Shown here in pieces: positions 11,726 to 25,205 of a stretch of DNA of 64,000 nucleotides. How positions within the stretch are numbered: the first letter of the stretch is position 1; each line of letters starts with the position of its first letter. The translations under genes and the position numbers were made by a program. The notes under the pieces were generated by a model. The model worked only from the letters and a program-made list of their open reading frames with translations. It was not told the origin of the DNA and did not search any database. Source of the stretch: Cavia porcellus (taxonomy: Eukaryota > Chordata > Mammalia > Rodentia > Caviidae); contig NW_026947486.1 in assembly GCF_034190915.1 (NCBI RefSeq), positions 80,580,044 through 80,644,043 of the forward strand. Direction: 5' to 3'.

Positions 11726-11768
<43 letters not shown>

Positions 11769-11786
11769 CTCTCTATCTCTCTCTCC
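11628..11786. repeat. (CT)n-rich polypyrimidine microsatellite
   Basis: About 155 bp of CT repeats with scattered TATCT and TTCT interruptions. It is strictly pyrimidine-rich on the plus strand apart from a few a/g interruptions. Confidence 0.96.
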
Positions 11787-11972
11787 CTGATACTGGGGAC
11801 TGAACTCAGGGCCTTTGTGTTGAGCTACATCTCCAACCTTTTTTTTTTAATTTTGAGACAAGTTCTTACAAGTCACTACACTGTCTGAGCTGAGCTCAAA
11901 TTTTGGCACCTCCTGCCTCAGCCTCCCAGAATGCTGAAATTACATTCCTGTGCCACCACTACCAGCAAATAG
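11787..11972 (-). repeat. B1-ID dimeric SINE, minus strand
   Basis: Plus-strand text begins with the complement of the ID half ('tactggggactgaactcagg', 'tgttgagctacatctccaac'), then a T-rich linker and the B1 half ('ctgcctcagcctcccagaat'). Confidence 0.85.
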
Positions 11973-12929
11973 TCTTCTTTATTTCCTAACTGTCCTTCAG
12001 TCTTTGTTTTTATGACCTTGACACTTTTAAGAATGTCTGACTCTGAAGTATGTATGGTAATAGGCAACTAGAAGAGTTCTAGAATATGGTGGAGTTAGCA
12101 AAATGCCAAATTCTGTCATGAAGTTCTTTTAAATGATCCATCTTGTATTTTGCCTCCAATAAAACTACATTTAGTCATCCAGACTGTGCTAAAGGACAAC
12201 TTCTATGTAATTATTTCATCTTTTTTAGTTGTTGTTGCACAAAAGAAATCTGACCAAACAGTACATGTGGAAGTACTTGAAATGGGAAGAGTTCTGCAAT
12301 GAAAAAGAGCATCATGCTCAAAGGCAGTAGTACATGTGGCCCGTGAAAGGCCATTGCAGAACAGAGGTGTGAAACTGATGCGCGGTCGATCAAGGAGTAA
12401 TTAACATTTGAATAAAAATGCATTCACCATTCACCAGAATGTGGAGAGTTCGAACTAGAAAGGTTTTTAATTGTATTTTGAAGTGCATTATAAAAATCAC
12501 TTCCTTCCAAATAAAACCCTCTATGGGATTTTGCTTTAGCTTTTATTTCTCTCACCAGAAGAAAAGTAACTGTGGCTTTGAAAATGGGTTTCACTCAACA
12601 TCAACAAATCTGGATTCAAACTTGCTCCTTTAGACATCTGCTATTTGTGTCCATTGCTTTGGGCTGCTGAGGTTCTTTGGAAAACTGAAAAATTGCAAAA
12701 TGTACTTATAGAATTGCCTAACAATCTAAGAAAAACCCTAGAATCCAATCAACTGGCAGGCAGAGCAGGAGAGGGCAGGGGAGGGAGGGACAGGAAAATG
12801 AGGGATATGCCCACTGCACCTTTCTTGTGGCATTTTTGCCCTTGGGGATACAGTTTGGCTGCAGTTAGTTTTCAACAGCTACTTTTTATAGTGAGCCTTT
12901 TCCTGGACCTTCTTGTGGTCCGGGAAGTA
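11973..12929. other. intergenic, no gene
   Basis: No coding homology or repeat recognised. Short open frames at 12418-12633 and 12645-12971 look like chance frames; the second runs into the repeat described next. Confidence 0.4.
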
Positions 12930-13592
12930 TATATTTGTAATTCCATGGGAATGTTATTGGAATTCCAATAGATTGATTCCAATCTACCACTTGCAGTGCA
13001 ATCCATGGCGACAATAAAGACACTAAGGCATATCTATTATTTTGGGGAGCCAAAGGAGTCCCAAGTCAAGCCTAGATACTGATTCATCAGGACAAAGATG
13101 TCGACCCAGGGCCTAACCTGTATTTTATTAATTTGTGAAGAAGGGAGTGGCTTGAGGATGAGTGACTGTGAGAATGGCAGGAGATGCATGAGTACTATGT
13201 GATCTGACCTAGCTAGGAGGCTCGAAAGCCCCAGTGCAATTTGCAGAGGGAAGGATATGCAGAAAGACCAATCTGCATAACACAACTGAGATAGCATTTT
13301 TTAATGTTTAGGTGGAGGTGCTTCAGCTCTGACTTGTTTTCTGCGCCACAAAGTCGTGGCCTCTTATTCTGCGCCAGGAAGTTATGGCCTCTTAGGCTTG
13401 AACCCAACTGACAGCCCTGGAGTCATAGGACCTTCTTCTTGCCCTGCTCAACCAACAGCAACTGTCCACTGTCGCCTAGCTTCAAAGATTATGCATCAGC
13501 ACCTCAACTAGCCCTATTTACATTGGTTAGAGCCAACTGAAGGGAAAAGGAAATGGCCTAGCCAGCTCTGTACTTATCAGTACTTGGAGATA
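12930..13592. repeat. unclassified ~660-bp interspersed repeat, copy A
   Basis: This aligns end to end, in the same orientation, with 27822-28467. Shared landmarks include tatatttgtaat, ttccaatctacca, acatatc/gcatatc, ttaatttgtgaagaa, caatttgcagag, catgcaga, tggcctcttat, agccaatt/agccaact and cctagccagc. It is several hundred bases long with no open reading frame, so a solitary LTR-type or non-autonomous element is plausible, but I cannot name the family. It contains a 28-bp tandem duplication (13340-13395) absent from copy B. Confidence 0.75.
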
Positions 13593-14550
13593 GGGCCAGG
13601 TTTAGCCAAAGTGGAGGTAACTGCTCTTTGTTCAAGGAGAGTCATCCCAGTGGTTCTCCACAATCCTTATTTCTATAAACACTGATGATTTAGATGTGCA
13701 ATTTGCAATTACACTATCCGCTCTTGTTCTGAACACTCATGCTTTAAAGACATGTATAGCAAATGGTTACCCAGTTCAGGGATTAAGGGGCTCAGTGAGT
13801 ACTTGTTCATTGACCCAATGGCCATTGATCTAAGACTATTGATTCCTCTAAATGTTTTGGAGTCCAGTAATCTATTTCAAGAGCACTTTGTTTGGGGGGT
13901 TCAGGAAGTCAAATGTCAACACAATTCTTAACATTCTTAAGCCTCTTAAACCTCTAGACAACCTCTCTGTCCAGCTTCTGGCTGGTTACTTCTTCACCCC
14001 CAGCCGGGTGCTTTGGACTCTCCTAGGCCAACTCTCCCTTTCTGTGGATTTTGCCAAACTGTATTTGCACACTGCACCCAGATCTGGGGCACGCTGGCAG
14101 TGTCCTGGCCCTGCTGCTTCCCCCAATTTCTTCTGGTTTCATTGGCACAGCTCCAGGGCAGTGCCCAGTGTAGGATAAAATGATCAAGGCACTCGCCTTC
14201 GAATAATTTAGTAATCAAGATAAATGACTTTCAGTCCATTATTTTTAAGAATAAAAGGAATTCAAAAATCCTTTGTGATCAAGTGATCAGAACTTTAAAA
14301 GAGAATCCCCTTCTGCACTTGCATGACCTTGATTCACTTGCCTACCCTAATCCCAGCCCTGGGTCTCCAGATAAACAAACCAGATGAGAAGCCTGCAGGC
14401 CTTAGTTTGCAAACAGTGACTTTTTAAAAACAATTGCACTCAACAGTATTTATCTTGATTACTGAGTTTTTTCCCAGTGCCCCTCCTCGGGGCATCCTAT
14501 TTACCACCGTGCCTCACCAAGGCCTGGTCCTGCTCCAGGGGTTTTTCTCC
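13593..14550. other. intergenic, SLC25A5 upstream region
   Basis: No repeat or gene recognised. An antisense non-coding transcript is known to start near SLC25A5 in human (SLC25A5-AS1), but nothing in this sequence lets me place one. Confidence 0.4.
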
Positions 14551-14760
14551 AGGCACACTGTAACCCCGACTTCCTCCCCACCCCGAGGGTCCCTGTGGGT
14601 CCAGAGGCCAAGTTCAGGGTAGCCTCTAGAGCTGCCCCTTCCTCCAGTTTGCTCTAGTGCCCCAGCAAGCCCAGACGGCGGGGAGGGCGGTCCCTGGCCG
14701 AACCTCTCCGCTCCTCCCCCAGCTTGTGGAGCCACTCAGCACCCCGCGCGCCGGGCTCGA

Positions 14761-14845
14761 GGTCCGCCCCTGCCCGCCCTTGACGCCTGCCACTCGGCCA
14801 CCGGCTCCTCCTATATAAACCGGCCATTTGCGTCGCTCCTCCCTA
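14761..14845 (+). promoter_or_regulatory. SLC25A5: SLC25A5 core promoter: GC boxes and TATA box
   Basis: A TATA box, tatataaa, is at 14812-14819, so transcription should start at about 14840-14850. Two GC-box-like motifs (ccgcccc, cccgccc) lie at 14764-14780. Sp1 boxes upstream of the TATA element are established for the human ANT2 promoter, so these are likely functional counterparts. That is inference from position and sequence only. Confidence 0.8.
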
Positions 14846-14917
14846 GAGCCCGGGAGTCAAAGCCGGTTCTCAGCCCTAGTCCGTTTCGCTGTCGCCTGCT
14901 TTGTCTTTTCTTCCAAT

Positions 14918-17493
<2,576 letters not shown>

Positions 17494-17775
17494 GTTGTTT
17501 CCTAGGTTTCTTCTCCTGTGAACAGGCAAGTTGTATTATATAACACATCTTGAGCATTCCAAACCAGACTCTGCTGTCCGCTTATCATGGCAACTATTTG
17601 CTGGTTGAAAATGGGAAGCAATAATACTCATCTGACCAGTTTTCTCTTAAAGCCATTTCCATGCTGATGATGGTGATGATGATGGTGGTGATAATGGGAC
17701 TCGTAATTATATTTTTTATTTCAGTCACTCCTGATAACAAATTTGAAGAAATAAAAATATTTAAAGCAATTCTGT
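17494..17775 (+). other. SLC25A5: SLC25A5 3' UTR with poly(A) signal
   Basis: AATAAA is at 17750-17755 (in gaaataaaaat), about 260 bases after the stop, with a T/GT-rich stretch just beyond. The UTR contains an imperfect (GATGGT)n tract at about 17665-17693. A 3' UTR of this length fits the short ANT2 transcript. Confidence 0.85.
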
Positions 17776-19199
17776 TTCTTGGCTGTCTATTTTCATTAGA
17801 AATATACTTTGTATTTCAGTAAATGCTACCTTTTTTAGGAAGTGCTACATTATCTCCTGAGATGAACTTTCTTTTTAAACTGTCATCCATTGTACTACCA
17901 AAGAATAGCTTGGTTGTGTGACCTGTCAACATTTCCAGTATGTTAACAGAATGAAATTTGGGCCCAATGTATCCAAAAGAAGGTGGCCTATTGCCTGTAG
18001 GCCGTCATAGACAGCTAAATGTTCTCTCTTCAAAAAGTACTGTGTACACTGAGAGGCTGAGGCAGGAGGATTGAAAGTATGAGCCCAACCTGGGCAATTT
18101 AGGCGAGACCCAGCTTCAGACTTTTAAAAAGGGCTAGGGATGTAACTCAATGAGAAGACCATGGAATTAATCTCCAGTACTTAACATATAGGTACCATAT
18201 ACCCACTGCCAAGTCCTAGGTTATTAATCAAGAACTGTCAGTTCACAAACTCAATTCTATGATTCTGAAAAAAATGGTGATTTTCACTTGATGCAGACTT
18301 CACAAATTTCTTAATGCTTCTATTTGCAAACTGAATTGTTGAACTAAAGTGTCCCTAAGGAGGTGCCACTTTACAAGGTAAATTGTTTAGTTTTAAATGG
18401 TTGCATTTGTTAGTGCATCACCACATTGAAACAATTTCCTAACATACAAGATAGTTGTAGTTAACCAGTTTTCATCCAGTAGCCTTTATCCATCTTCACC
18501 TGGCTCAAGTCATTTTTATTTAATCTCATCCAAAGCAGAGGATTAACTGGCACCTATATGAAGTGCTGAGATTGCAGTGCTGTTAAAAGATTATGGAGAC
18601 TGTCAGATGACAGCCATGACCTCAAAACTCACCTCCCAAAGAGGAGCCAGCACCTGCATTTTGCCGAGCAGACTAATAACTCCAGTCAGTGGAGAACATG
18701 TTTCTTTTGGATAAACCCTTATTTGGGAGCCACAGAGTGTTTGCAACTTTTGTAGCTCTTGATTAGGGTTTAGAAATCCAGTGGATTTTGCCTGTAACAT
18801 GATAATTGTATGAAGAATAAAACACCCTGTGAAACCACAGCATTAAAATTTTTTAAAAATGGTAGAATAGTTAATATGCACAGGTTAAACTCACTCCTGA
18901 GAAACACATCCCACACAGGTGTAAGCCTGTTGACAGACAAATAACAGCACAACTTAATTCCTGGGAGATCCTAGAGGCTCTACTCCTTGCCCAAGCACCT
19001 GAGTCATAGATGAGTTGTTAAAACTTTCAATTAAGAGGAGGAGGTACGTTCTCCTACATGTGAAGTTGACTTTTGATGTTTGTTCTCTGTAAATGTCATT
19101 TGCGATTGACGATCATACTTCTCTTCCTTCAGGAGAATTAGGAGATAGATAATGCCATCTGAGTCTTTTCTAAAGAAAAGGATTTAAAAAGCAAAACAA
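17776..19199. other. intergenic downstream of SLC25A5
   Basis: Apart from a 5'-truncated B1-ID SINE at 18047-18186, I see no repeat, gene or RNA. Several short minus-strand open frames look like chance frames. Confidence 0.45.
18047..18186 (+). repeat. B1-ID dimeric SINE, 5' truncated
   Basis: Starts inside B1 at 'gaggctgaggcaggaggatt', then acttttaaaaa linker, then ID half 'gggctagggatgtaactcaa'. Confidence 0.8.
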
Positions 19200-19375
19200 A
19201 ACTAAATACTACTTGTTCTGGTAACAGGCCTGGGCTTGAAATCAAGACTGCTACTTCATTGTGCTGGTGGGCAAGTTAATTCATTTCTCTAAGGCTCAGT
19301 TTTTCTTACCCACAAAACCAGGATAATAATACCCACCTCAGAGGGTTGTTGCAAACTATCAATCATTTCCCCAAA
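19200..19375 (+). repeat. MIR SINE
   Basis: MIR core 'gggcaagttaattcatttct', 'aaggctcagtttttcttacc' and 'ggataataatacccacctca' followed by gggttgttgc. Confidence 0.88.
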
Positions 19376-19436
19376 CCATCTACCATACAACATATGTACT
19401 AAGCATGCCTCCTTTGTAACTGATAATGGGAGGCAG

Positions 19437-19665
19437 TTCAGAGTTTCAAGGGGTCTCATTCAGAAGTACCTGCATTTTAATACTGGCTCTGCTGCTTGCT
19501 TAGCTGTATGAGCTTGAGTGAGTCAATGTCCCAGAGCCTCTCTTTTCTCTTCTGTGAAATGGGTATATAATAATGCCAGTCCTGCTTCTTAGGAGTGTCA
19601 TAAGTGAGAGGCACATAAGATAAAGCATTTCAGGCAGTAAGTATCATGCTTGGCATCTGCAATGT
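19437..19665 (+). repeat. MIR SINE
   Basis: Second MIR in the same orientation: 'ggctctgctgcttgcttagc', 'cagagcctctcttttctctt', 'gaaatgggtatataataatg'. Confidence 0.83.
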
Positions 19666-20283
19666 ACTCCAGTAGGAGATTTTTTCCATAACTCAGCACC
19701 CATTTTTGTTGAGTGAAGATTTGTCTATGTAGAGCACTACATGAGAGTGAATTCAAGTCCTCCTTTTTCTGCCGCAGCCTAGACACACTGTGTTGCATAG
19801 CATTTATAGCAAGTGAACTTCAGCTTAGGTCTTTTCAGTTACAGATTTTGTTTCTGAAAGGGGATAAGAGGCTCTCCAGTTGGGGCTGCATAGACAGCAG
19901 AAGAGGACCCAAGCCCCCTTTATGGTTATTACAATAGATGTGGACTCACTGAGCTGGCAGCTATTAAAATAAACATAGGACCAGGCATTAATGATCAGAG
20001 AGCAAGAAGTGGTGCCTCCTGCAATTGGGTGGCTGACATAGATGAGGTAGGGGGTTTGTTGTTGTTGTTCTTGCTATTCTTGTCGTTCAGTGATTTCTGA
20101 AATTTAATTTAAAGACAAAGTGGTTTTAATCTCTCCAAGCTGTGCAGGATAGTGCTATAGAATTCATTATGTCCATTATGCTCATGCAAACGTTGATGGT
20201 ACACAATCTTAGCAACCCACTAATTTATGCTGTTGTTTTGTTACTATTCAATGCATAACAAGATCCGTGAAGCCTCATTCCAG
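19666..20283. other. intergenic, no gene
   Basis: No repeat or coding homology recognised. Confidence 0.4.
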
Positions 20284-20439
20284 GTGAGAGAGCCGGAATA
20301 CAGGTCAGCTTGTGCACAGCCGCGCTGCCCATTCCGGGGGCCTCTCCACTTGGTCACTGGAGGCAGTGTGCTGCGGGTGCTCCGGACTGCCGCAGGAGAA
20401 ACGTGGGGTGTCTTCCCAGAAGGGCAGTTTTCGTGGACG
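20284..20439 (+). other. orphan exon-like, CpG-enriched segment
   Basis: A 156-bp segment (52 codons) bounded by a plausible acceptor (cctcattccag) and a strong donor (acg|gtaagtc). It is open in one frame throughout and lies inside a longer 178-codon frame at 20227-20760. About 10 CpG sites fall in this short stretch while the flanks have almost none. I recognise no protein family. It could be an exon of an unannotated transcript, a small regulatory element, or chance. Confidence 0.25.
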
Positions 20440-21987
20440 GTAAGTCATTTAAGCCATTATTTTTGTATTAAAAGAGATGGAAATATGCTAAAGAGTCTAT
20501 TAATTTGGAGGCATTTTAACACCACAAACTGCAAAGAGAGTTCTTGTATCCAAGGGCCATTTATGGCGCTGCCCCCAGACTCCTGGGGAAACCCATTCAG
20601 TTTCCTCTGTCGTTGTGGATACTTGAGTAGAAAAAAAAAATGCTTAAGTAGTGCTGTGCTATATAATGGATTTTCAAGCATTGACATTACTGAAGTAAAT
20701 GATATTTTCTCTTTGAAGTTTGTGAGCGCAAAATTTCTAATTTACCGTTCAGGTTTTTAAGACAGTCAGTATGTATATACGGCAATAAAAATCAAGCAGT
20801 AAAGAAAAGATATAAAATGAAAAGTAAGCATCTCCCTATTCTGCATCTCCCATCGCTAGTTCCCCTCCTCAAAGGTCGCTGTTAGTAGCAGTTTCAGGTT
20901 TAACATTGCCCCCCAAAATTCCTGCTTACTGTTGTAACAGTAGCTGAATTGTTGGAATCTTATTTAGACCAATTGGATTGAAAACGGTGTGATTCTTGAA
21001 GAATATCAGGCTGGATGGGGGCAGGATTCTCAGGTACTGTCGGAGGCAGGAGGGCAGGGAGGGTTAGCTTCAGGACTCAGCAAGGCTGTCTAGGTTTATT
21101 AAAACCCTAAACCAGTACTTTTCTTTGGGGCTTTAGCTTTGGTGACTGAATGACATAGGGGAAAGTCAGTGTAACATCAAAACCTCAGTTTCTCATGCAG
21201 GAAAGGAGGAATTCAGGGAACAGACAGTCTAAAGTCTCTTCCAGTTTAAATGTCCTCCGGCTCCATGATTTTTACATAAAGCAGAATCAGTGACAGGATC
21301 GGGATTAGGTGATTTAATCCTTCCAGAGAACATTTTAAAATATCTAACACAATCGTAACTGAATAGTGTCTGACTCAGAGCAGTGATTTACAGATTGTGT
21401 GGGCAGGTTGGCGTTGGCAAGTAAAAGTACAAATGTAAAGGTTTGCATTAATTTCAAGACCAAGAAGCTGAGCAACAAAATTACAGTTCAGGGTTTAGGT
21501 CAAAGGTGATCTGATTTACCTCTGAATAACTAACATCTGTCTTTTCCAACGCTTGTCTTTTTACATGTAATGTACACTTCTGTACGCAGATTGAGATTTA
21601 TTTGAACCACAAGTATTTGACACTGCAATTTGGGGACACAAAAATGCCTTGTGTTTCACTCAAAATGTCTGAAGGAGCTTTCCTATCCTGTTGGCCATTA
21701 TTTGTTGTACGCGCAGGTGAACAAGGTCAAATGCATGGTGTTCTTTTTAGTCTAAGGCTTAAAAGAGTCTCCGGTATCCCAGCAACAAATATAAACACTG
21801 TTCAAGTGACAGATTGGTTGGTTACTTTGTCTGGACCCTCTTCTTAACATAACTGAGTTAAATTAACGCAGTCTATTAATCCACAGCATCTCCTTAACTG
21901 TCAAGGAAGGGCAGTGGAAGTGGGATCTTATCTGGGTGGTGAGCGTTCACCCAGGGATTTCATTTCCCCAGACAACTGTTGCGCTTA
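20440..21987. other. intergenic, no gene
   Basis: Long unique stretch with no SINE or LINE that I can identify. This is unusual in this repeat-dense interval. Confidence 0.4.
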
Positions 21988-22108
21988 TTTTTGTGGGTTT
22001 TTTCTTGAGATAGTCTCGCTTGTTGCCCAGGCTGACCTTGAGCCTCTGGACTCAAGCGATCCTCCCGCCTCAGCCGTCCCCTAGCAGCTGGGACTATGGT
22101 ACATGCCA
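21988..22108 (-). repeat. B1/7SL-type monomer, minus strand
   Basis: Plus-strand text 'gagatagtctcgcttgttgc', 'ccaggctgaccttgagcctc', 'cctcccgcctcagccgtccc' is a 7SL-derived monomer in antisense. Confidence 0.8.
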
Positions 22109-22787
22109 GTTTCTGGCAACTTTTGTAACCCATTAGGAGATTTAGCACTGTCGGGATTTGAGAGATCGCACCAGATCTGATCACATCGGAGACGTTTCAC
22201 CATCCGTAATGTTTTCACTGCCAGAATGGAGATAGTTGTGGCTGCAAACACGGAACCAGGGCAGTTTCTGCTAAATAGCTGTAGAGGGATCAGGGCGCAC
22301 AAGGGGCCTCGCGTTTGCAAGTGAAAAGGAGAAGTCTTCTGTGTGACTGAGCTCCAAAGGTAGGCTGGGGAGAAGAGGAGAAGCGCACGTCTGGAGGGGG
22401 AGGGGCAGATGTTCGACGAGACTAATCGTGCCTCCCCTCACAGATGTGCTTGCCTGGGCTCCTTCTGAGCCAGAGGGCAGGGGAGGGTGGCTTGCAATGT
22501 ATCCATGTGGTTAGATGGTTTGGTAAAATTTTCAAAAGCCGTATTTTGTTTTTATGAAAGGATGACCAGAGCTTATACTCTGATAAAGTCCACCATACGT
22601 CCTTCCACTCCTGCTCACGGAGCTGGACTAGATGAGTAAATTTGGAGCCTGCCCTGTATGTCAAGGTACAGGTGGAGCACTCCTCCTCACCTTCCTGCTC
22701 AGGACTCGCTCATGAGGAGCTTTGGGGCTAGAGGTCTCATTTTGAAATGCCATTTTTCTTTCACTTAATTGTCCCACTTTTCTTGAG
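22109..22787. other. intergenic, no gene
   Basis: No repeat or coding homology recognised; moderate CpG content at 22150-22420. Confidence 0.4.
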
Positions 22788-22878
22788 ATTTTTTTTCTTT
22801 TGGTACAAGGGATTGAACTCATGACCTTGGTCTTGTCAGGCAGACACTTATACCACTGATCCAAATCCCCTGCCCAGC
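22788..22878 (-). repeat. tRNA-derived SINE, minus strand, diverged
   Basis: Plus-strand text 'ggtacaagggattgaactca' and 'taccactgatccaaatcccc' is an older relative of the Ala-tRNA SINE in antisense. Confidence 0.75.
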
Positions 22879-22894
22879 TAGCGAACTTTTATTT

Positions 22895-23005
22895 TACTGT
22901 TCCATGCCTCAGTTTGCCCATCTGGAATATGGGAATAACAATAGTACCATCCTCATAGAAACTATGTAGGGATTAACATGTGTACAGTGCTTAGAATAAA
23001 GCTGG
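22895..23005 (+). repeat. MIR SINE fragment
   Basis: 'ccatgcctcagtttgcccat', 'gggaataacaatagtaccat' and 'acagtgcttagaataaa' match the MIR core and 3' end. Confidence 0.85.
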
Positions 23006-23029
23006 GGACCTACTTTAATTCTTTGTTGT

Positions 23030-23276
23030 TTTTAGGTACTGGAGATAGAACTCAGGGCCTCGTGCATGCTAAACATATACACTTAGCTACACCTCCAGTC
23101 TCTACACAAATTTTGACATTATGACTTTTGTTTGTTTTTGAGACAAGGCCTCACTATACAATTCAGGCTGGCCTTGAACCCACTATGTAGCCCAGGCTGG
23201 GCTCAAACTTGAGGTGATCCTCCTGCCTCAACCTCCTGAGTGCTGAAATTATAGATATGTACCACCACACCCGGCC
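23030..23276 (-). repeat. B1-ID dimeric SINE, minus strand
   Basis: The antisense ID half ('agaactcagggcctcgtgca', 'ttagctacacctccagtctc') precedes an antisense B1 that has the B1 internal duplication ('caggctggccttgaacccac' / 'cccaggctgggctcaaactt'). Confidence 0.9.
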
Positions 23277-23359
23277 CTATCATGATGGTAATAGTTCCAA
23301 CATTTTGTTTTCATTTCATTCATGGAGGACTGCTATAATGGATTTATCTTTCTTTTCTT

Positions 23360-23452
23360 TCCTGTTTTTTTCTTTTTTTGGTACTGGGAATCGAACTCAG
23401 GACCCTGTGCTTGCCAGGCAGGTGTTGTGCCATTGCGCTATATCCAATCCTT
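23360..23452 (-). repeat. tRNA-derived SINE, minus strand
   Basis: 'ggtactgggaatcgaactca' ... 'gcttgccaggcaggtgttgt' is an antisense tRNA-like SINE with a T-rich start. Confidence 0.82.
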
Positions 23453-23808
23453 TTAGAATGCATCGAGCAGGAACATGTGGTTATAGTGATAATCCCTCAC
23501 TCACAGCCTTTATTTTACAGCACTGAAAGAGAGCAAAGGCCAAAATTATATCCAATTTGCCTCACCCAGCTGCACTGCTCAGCTGGCAGGGACAGAATGC
23601 AATCACTAGGGTCCTTCTAGCTCTCTTTGCTCTTCTGGAATTGCAAGGAATCTGTGAGATCCCAGCCCAGATCCCCGACCTGTGACCTCACTCCCAAAGG
23701 AGAGAAACTGCAGGGAATAGACAGCTTACTGAGATGTTTCAAAGCAAAAGATTTCCTTTCACTTTTGCCATTAGGTTCAGGGTCCACAGTCCATTTATCA
23801 TAAAAACT
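23453..23808. other. intergenic, no gene
   Basis: No recognisable feature. Confidence 0.4.
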
Positions 23809-24150
23809 GAGCCAGACACAGTGTCACATACCTGAATTCTAGATACTAGGGAAGATGAGGCAAGAGAACCACAAGTTTGAGGCCTGGGAAATTTAATGAC
23901 ATTCTGCTTCAAAATGCAATTTTTAAAGCCTGGTTGTGGTGGTGTATGCCTACAATCCCAGCATTCAGGAGGCTAAAGTAAGAGGATTGCTGTGAGTTTG
24001 AGGCCAGCCTGAACTGCATAGTGAAACCCTGTCTCAAAAAGACAAAAATTATTAATAACATAATTTAAAAGAGCTGGGGGTGTAGCTCAGTGATAAAGCA
24101 CTTGGATAATGTGCTTAAGGCCCTGTATTTAATGCCTAGCACTGCGAAGA
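23809..24150 (+). repeat. two tandem B1 units followed by an ID unit
   Basis: A degraded B1 (23809-23930) is followed directly by a better-preserved B1 (23935-24035: 'gcctggttgtggtggtgtat', 'gaggccagcctgaactgcat') and an ID half ('gctgggggtgtagctcagtg'). Confidence 0.85.
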
Positions 24151-24415
24151 AAGAGAAAGTGGGTATGTGTAAGCTTCTGGATAAAAGTATCTTATTTACC
24201 ACTTGGATTTAAAAATGAGTGGCCACTGGAACTATATTCCCACTTCAGCTCCATGCTTTTATCTGGGGTCACATCATACACCATCACTAGTTGGTGCCTC
24301 AGTTTGTCCAGCACGAAAACTGAAAATCAACTTTTCTGTTAGAGTTGTAGTATTGTTTACTGAAATGTTATACTGGGGCTGTGTCCATTCCAAAGCTCTG
24401 TTTTTGTTTATTTTT

Positions 24416-24560
24416 ACTTTTTTTTGAGACAAGGATTCGCTGTGTAGTTCAGGCTGGTCTTGAACTCACTGTGTAGCCTAGGTTGGCCTCAAACTCACAG
24501 TAACTTTCCTGCTTCAGCCTTCCTAGTACTGGGATTATACGTGTGACCTACCACACCCAC
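24416..24560 (-). repeat. B1 SINE, minus strand
   Basis: Antisense B1 with internal duplication ('caggctggtcttgaactcac', 'taggttggcctcaaactcac'). Confidence 0.9.
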
Positions 24561-24699
24561 AATTGCCAGAGTTTCTAGAGCTAGACAGATTGAATGAAGT
24601 CAAGCTTGCTGCTGCCCGTGAAATAAGCGATACCACCAGGTACCAGTGATTTCTCTGAAACTGTGCTGTAACTCGGAGCTCATTATTTTGTCCTCCTCC

Positions 24700-24900
24700 A
24701 TGTCAAGTGTTGTGCTAAGTGCTCAACATGGGTGAATTTGCCTGATTGCCTCCACAGCCCTGAGCAGTAGGTGTTAGTACACCCCATTTCCCAGCTGGTG
24801 GAACTGAGGCTTAATGATGTGAGGTACAAAGATTCAACTCAGTCCATACCACTTCCAAAAGCCTTCTAGCACCCCATCGGCCAATACTCATGGCTCTCCC
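24700..24900 (-). repeat. MIR SINE, minus strand
   Basis: 'gtgttgtgctaagtgctcaa', 'cagtaggtgttagtacaccc' and 'ggtggaactgaggcttaatg' are the reverse complement of the MIR core. Confidence 0.8.
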
Positions 24901-24929
24901 TCTGGTCTTGCAAGCAATCTGTTTCTCTT

Positions 24930-25045
24930 AGCTCCTCCAGGAAAAGGATTCTCTGTTTTGTTCATAGTTGTATCACCAGTGTCTAGAGCAGTGCCTGGTA
25001 CATAGCAGATGGTCAAGAATTATTTGTTCAATGAATGAATCTTCT
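24930..25045 (+). repeat. L2 LINE 3' end
   Basis: Typical L2 terminus: 'gtatcaccagtgtctagagc', 'agtgcctggtacatagcaga', 'ttatttgttcaatgaatgaa'. Confidence 0.82.
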
Positions 25046-25059
25046 TCATGTTTGTTTCA

Positions 25060-25205
25060 TAGTATAGTGTTTGTCTCCACTAGGGGCTATATCTGGTTCC
25101 TGTTTATATTCTAAACACTGAGCACGGAACCTGACATTTGGTAGATGCATGGTTAAGGTTCATTAGAGGGAGAAATGAATGAATGAATGAATGAATGAAT
25201 GGCAT
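25060..25205 (+). repeat. L2 LINE 3' end with (AATG)n tail
   Basis: A second L2-type terminus ('ctaaacactgagcacggaac') running into about seven units of the tetranucleotide AATG (25174-25203). Confidence 0.7.

Noticed and set aside
11462..11803. 113-codon Leu/Ser-rich open frame
   Set aside because: Its C-terminal half is simply the translation of the CT microsatellite.
14828..14917. Upstream in-frame extension of SLC25A5 from a TTG
   Set aside because: It has no ATG. Known ANT2 begins MTDAAVSF at the ATG at 14918, and the extension overlaps the predicted 5' UTR just after the TATA box.
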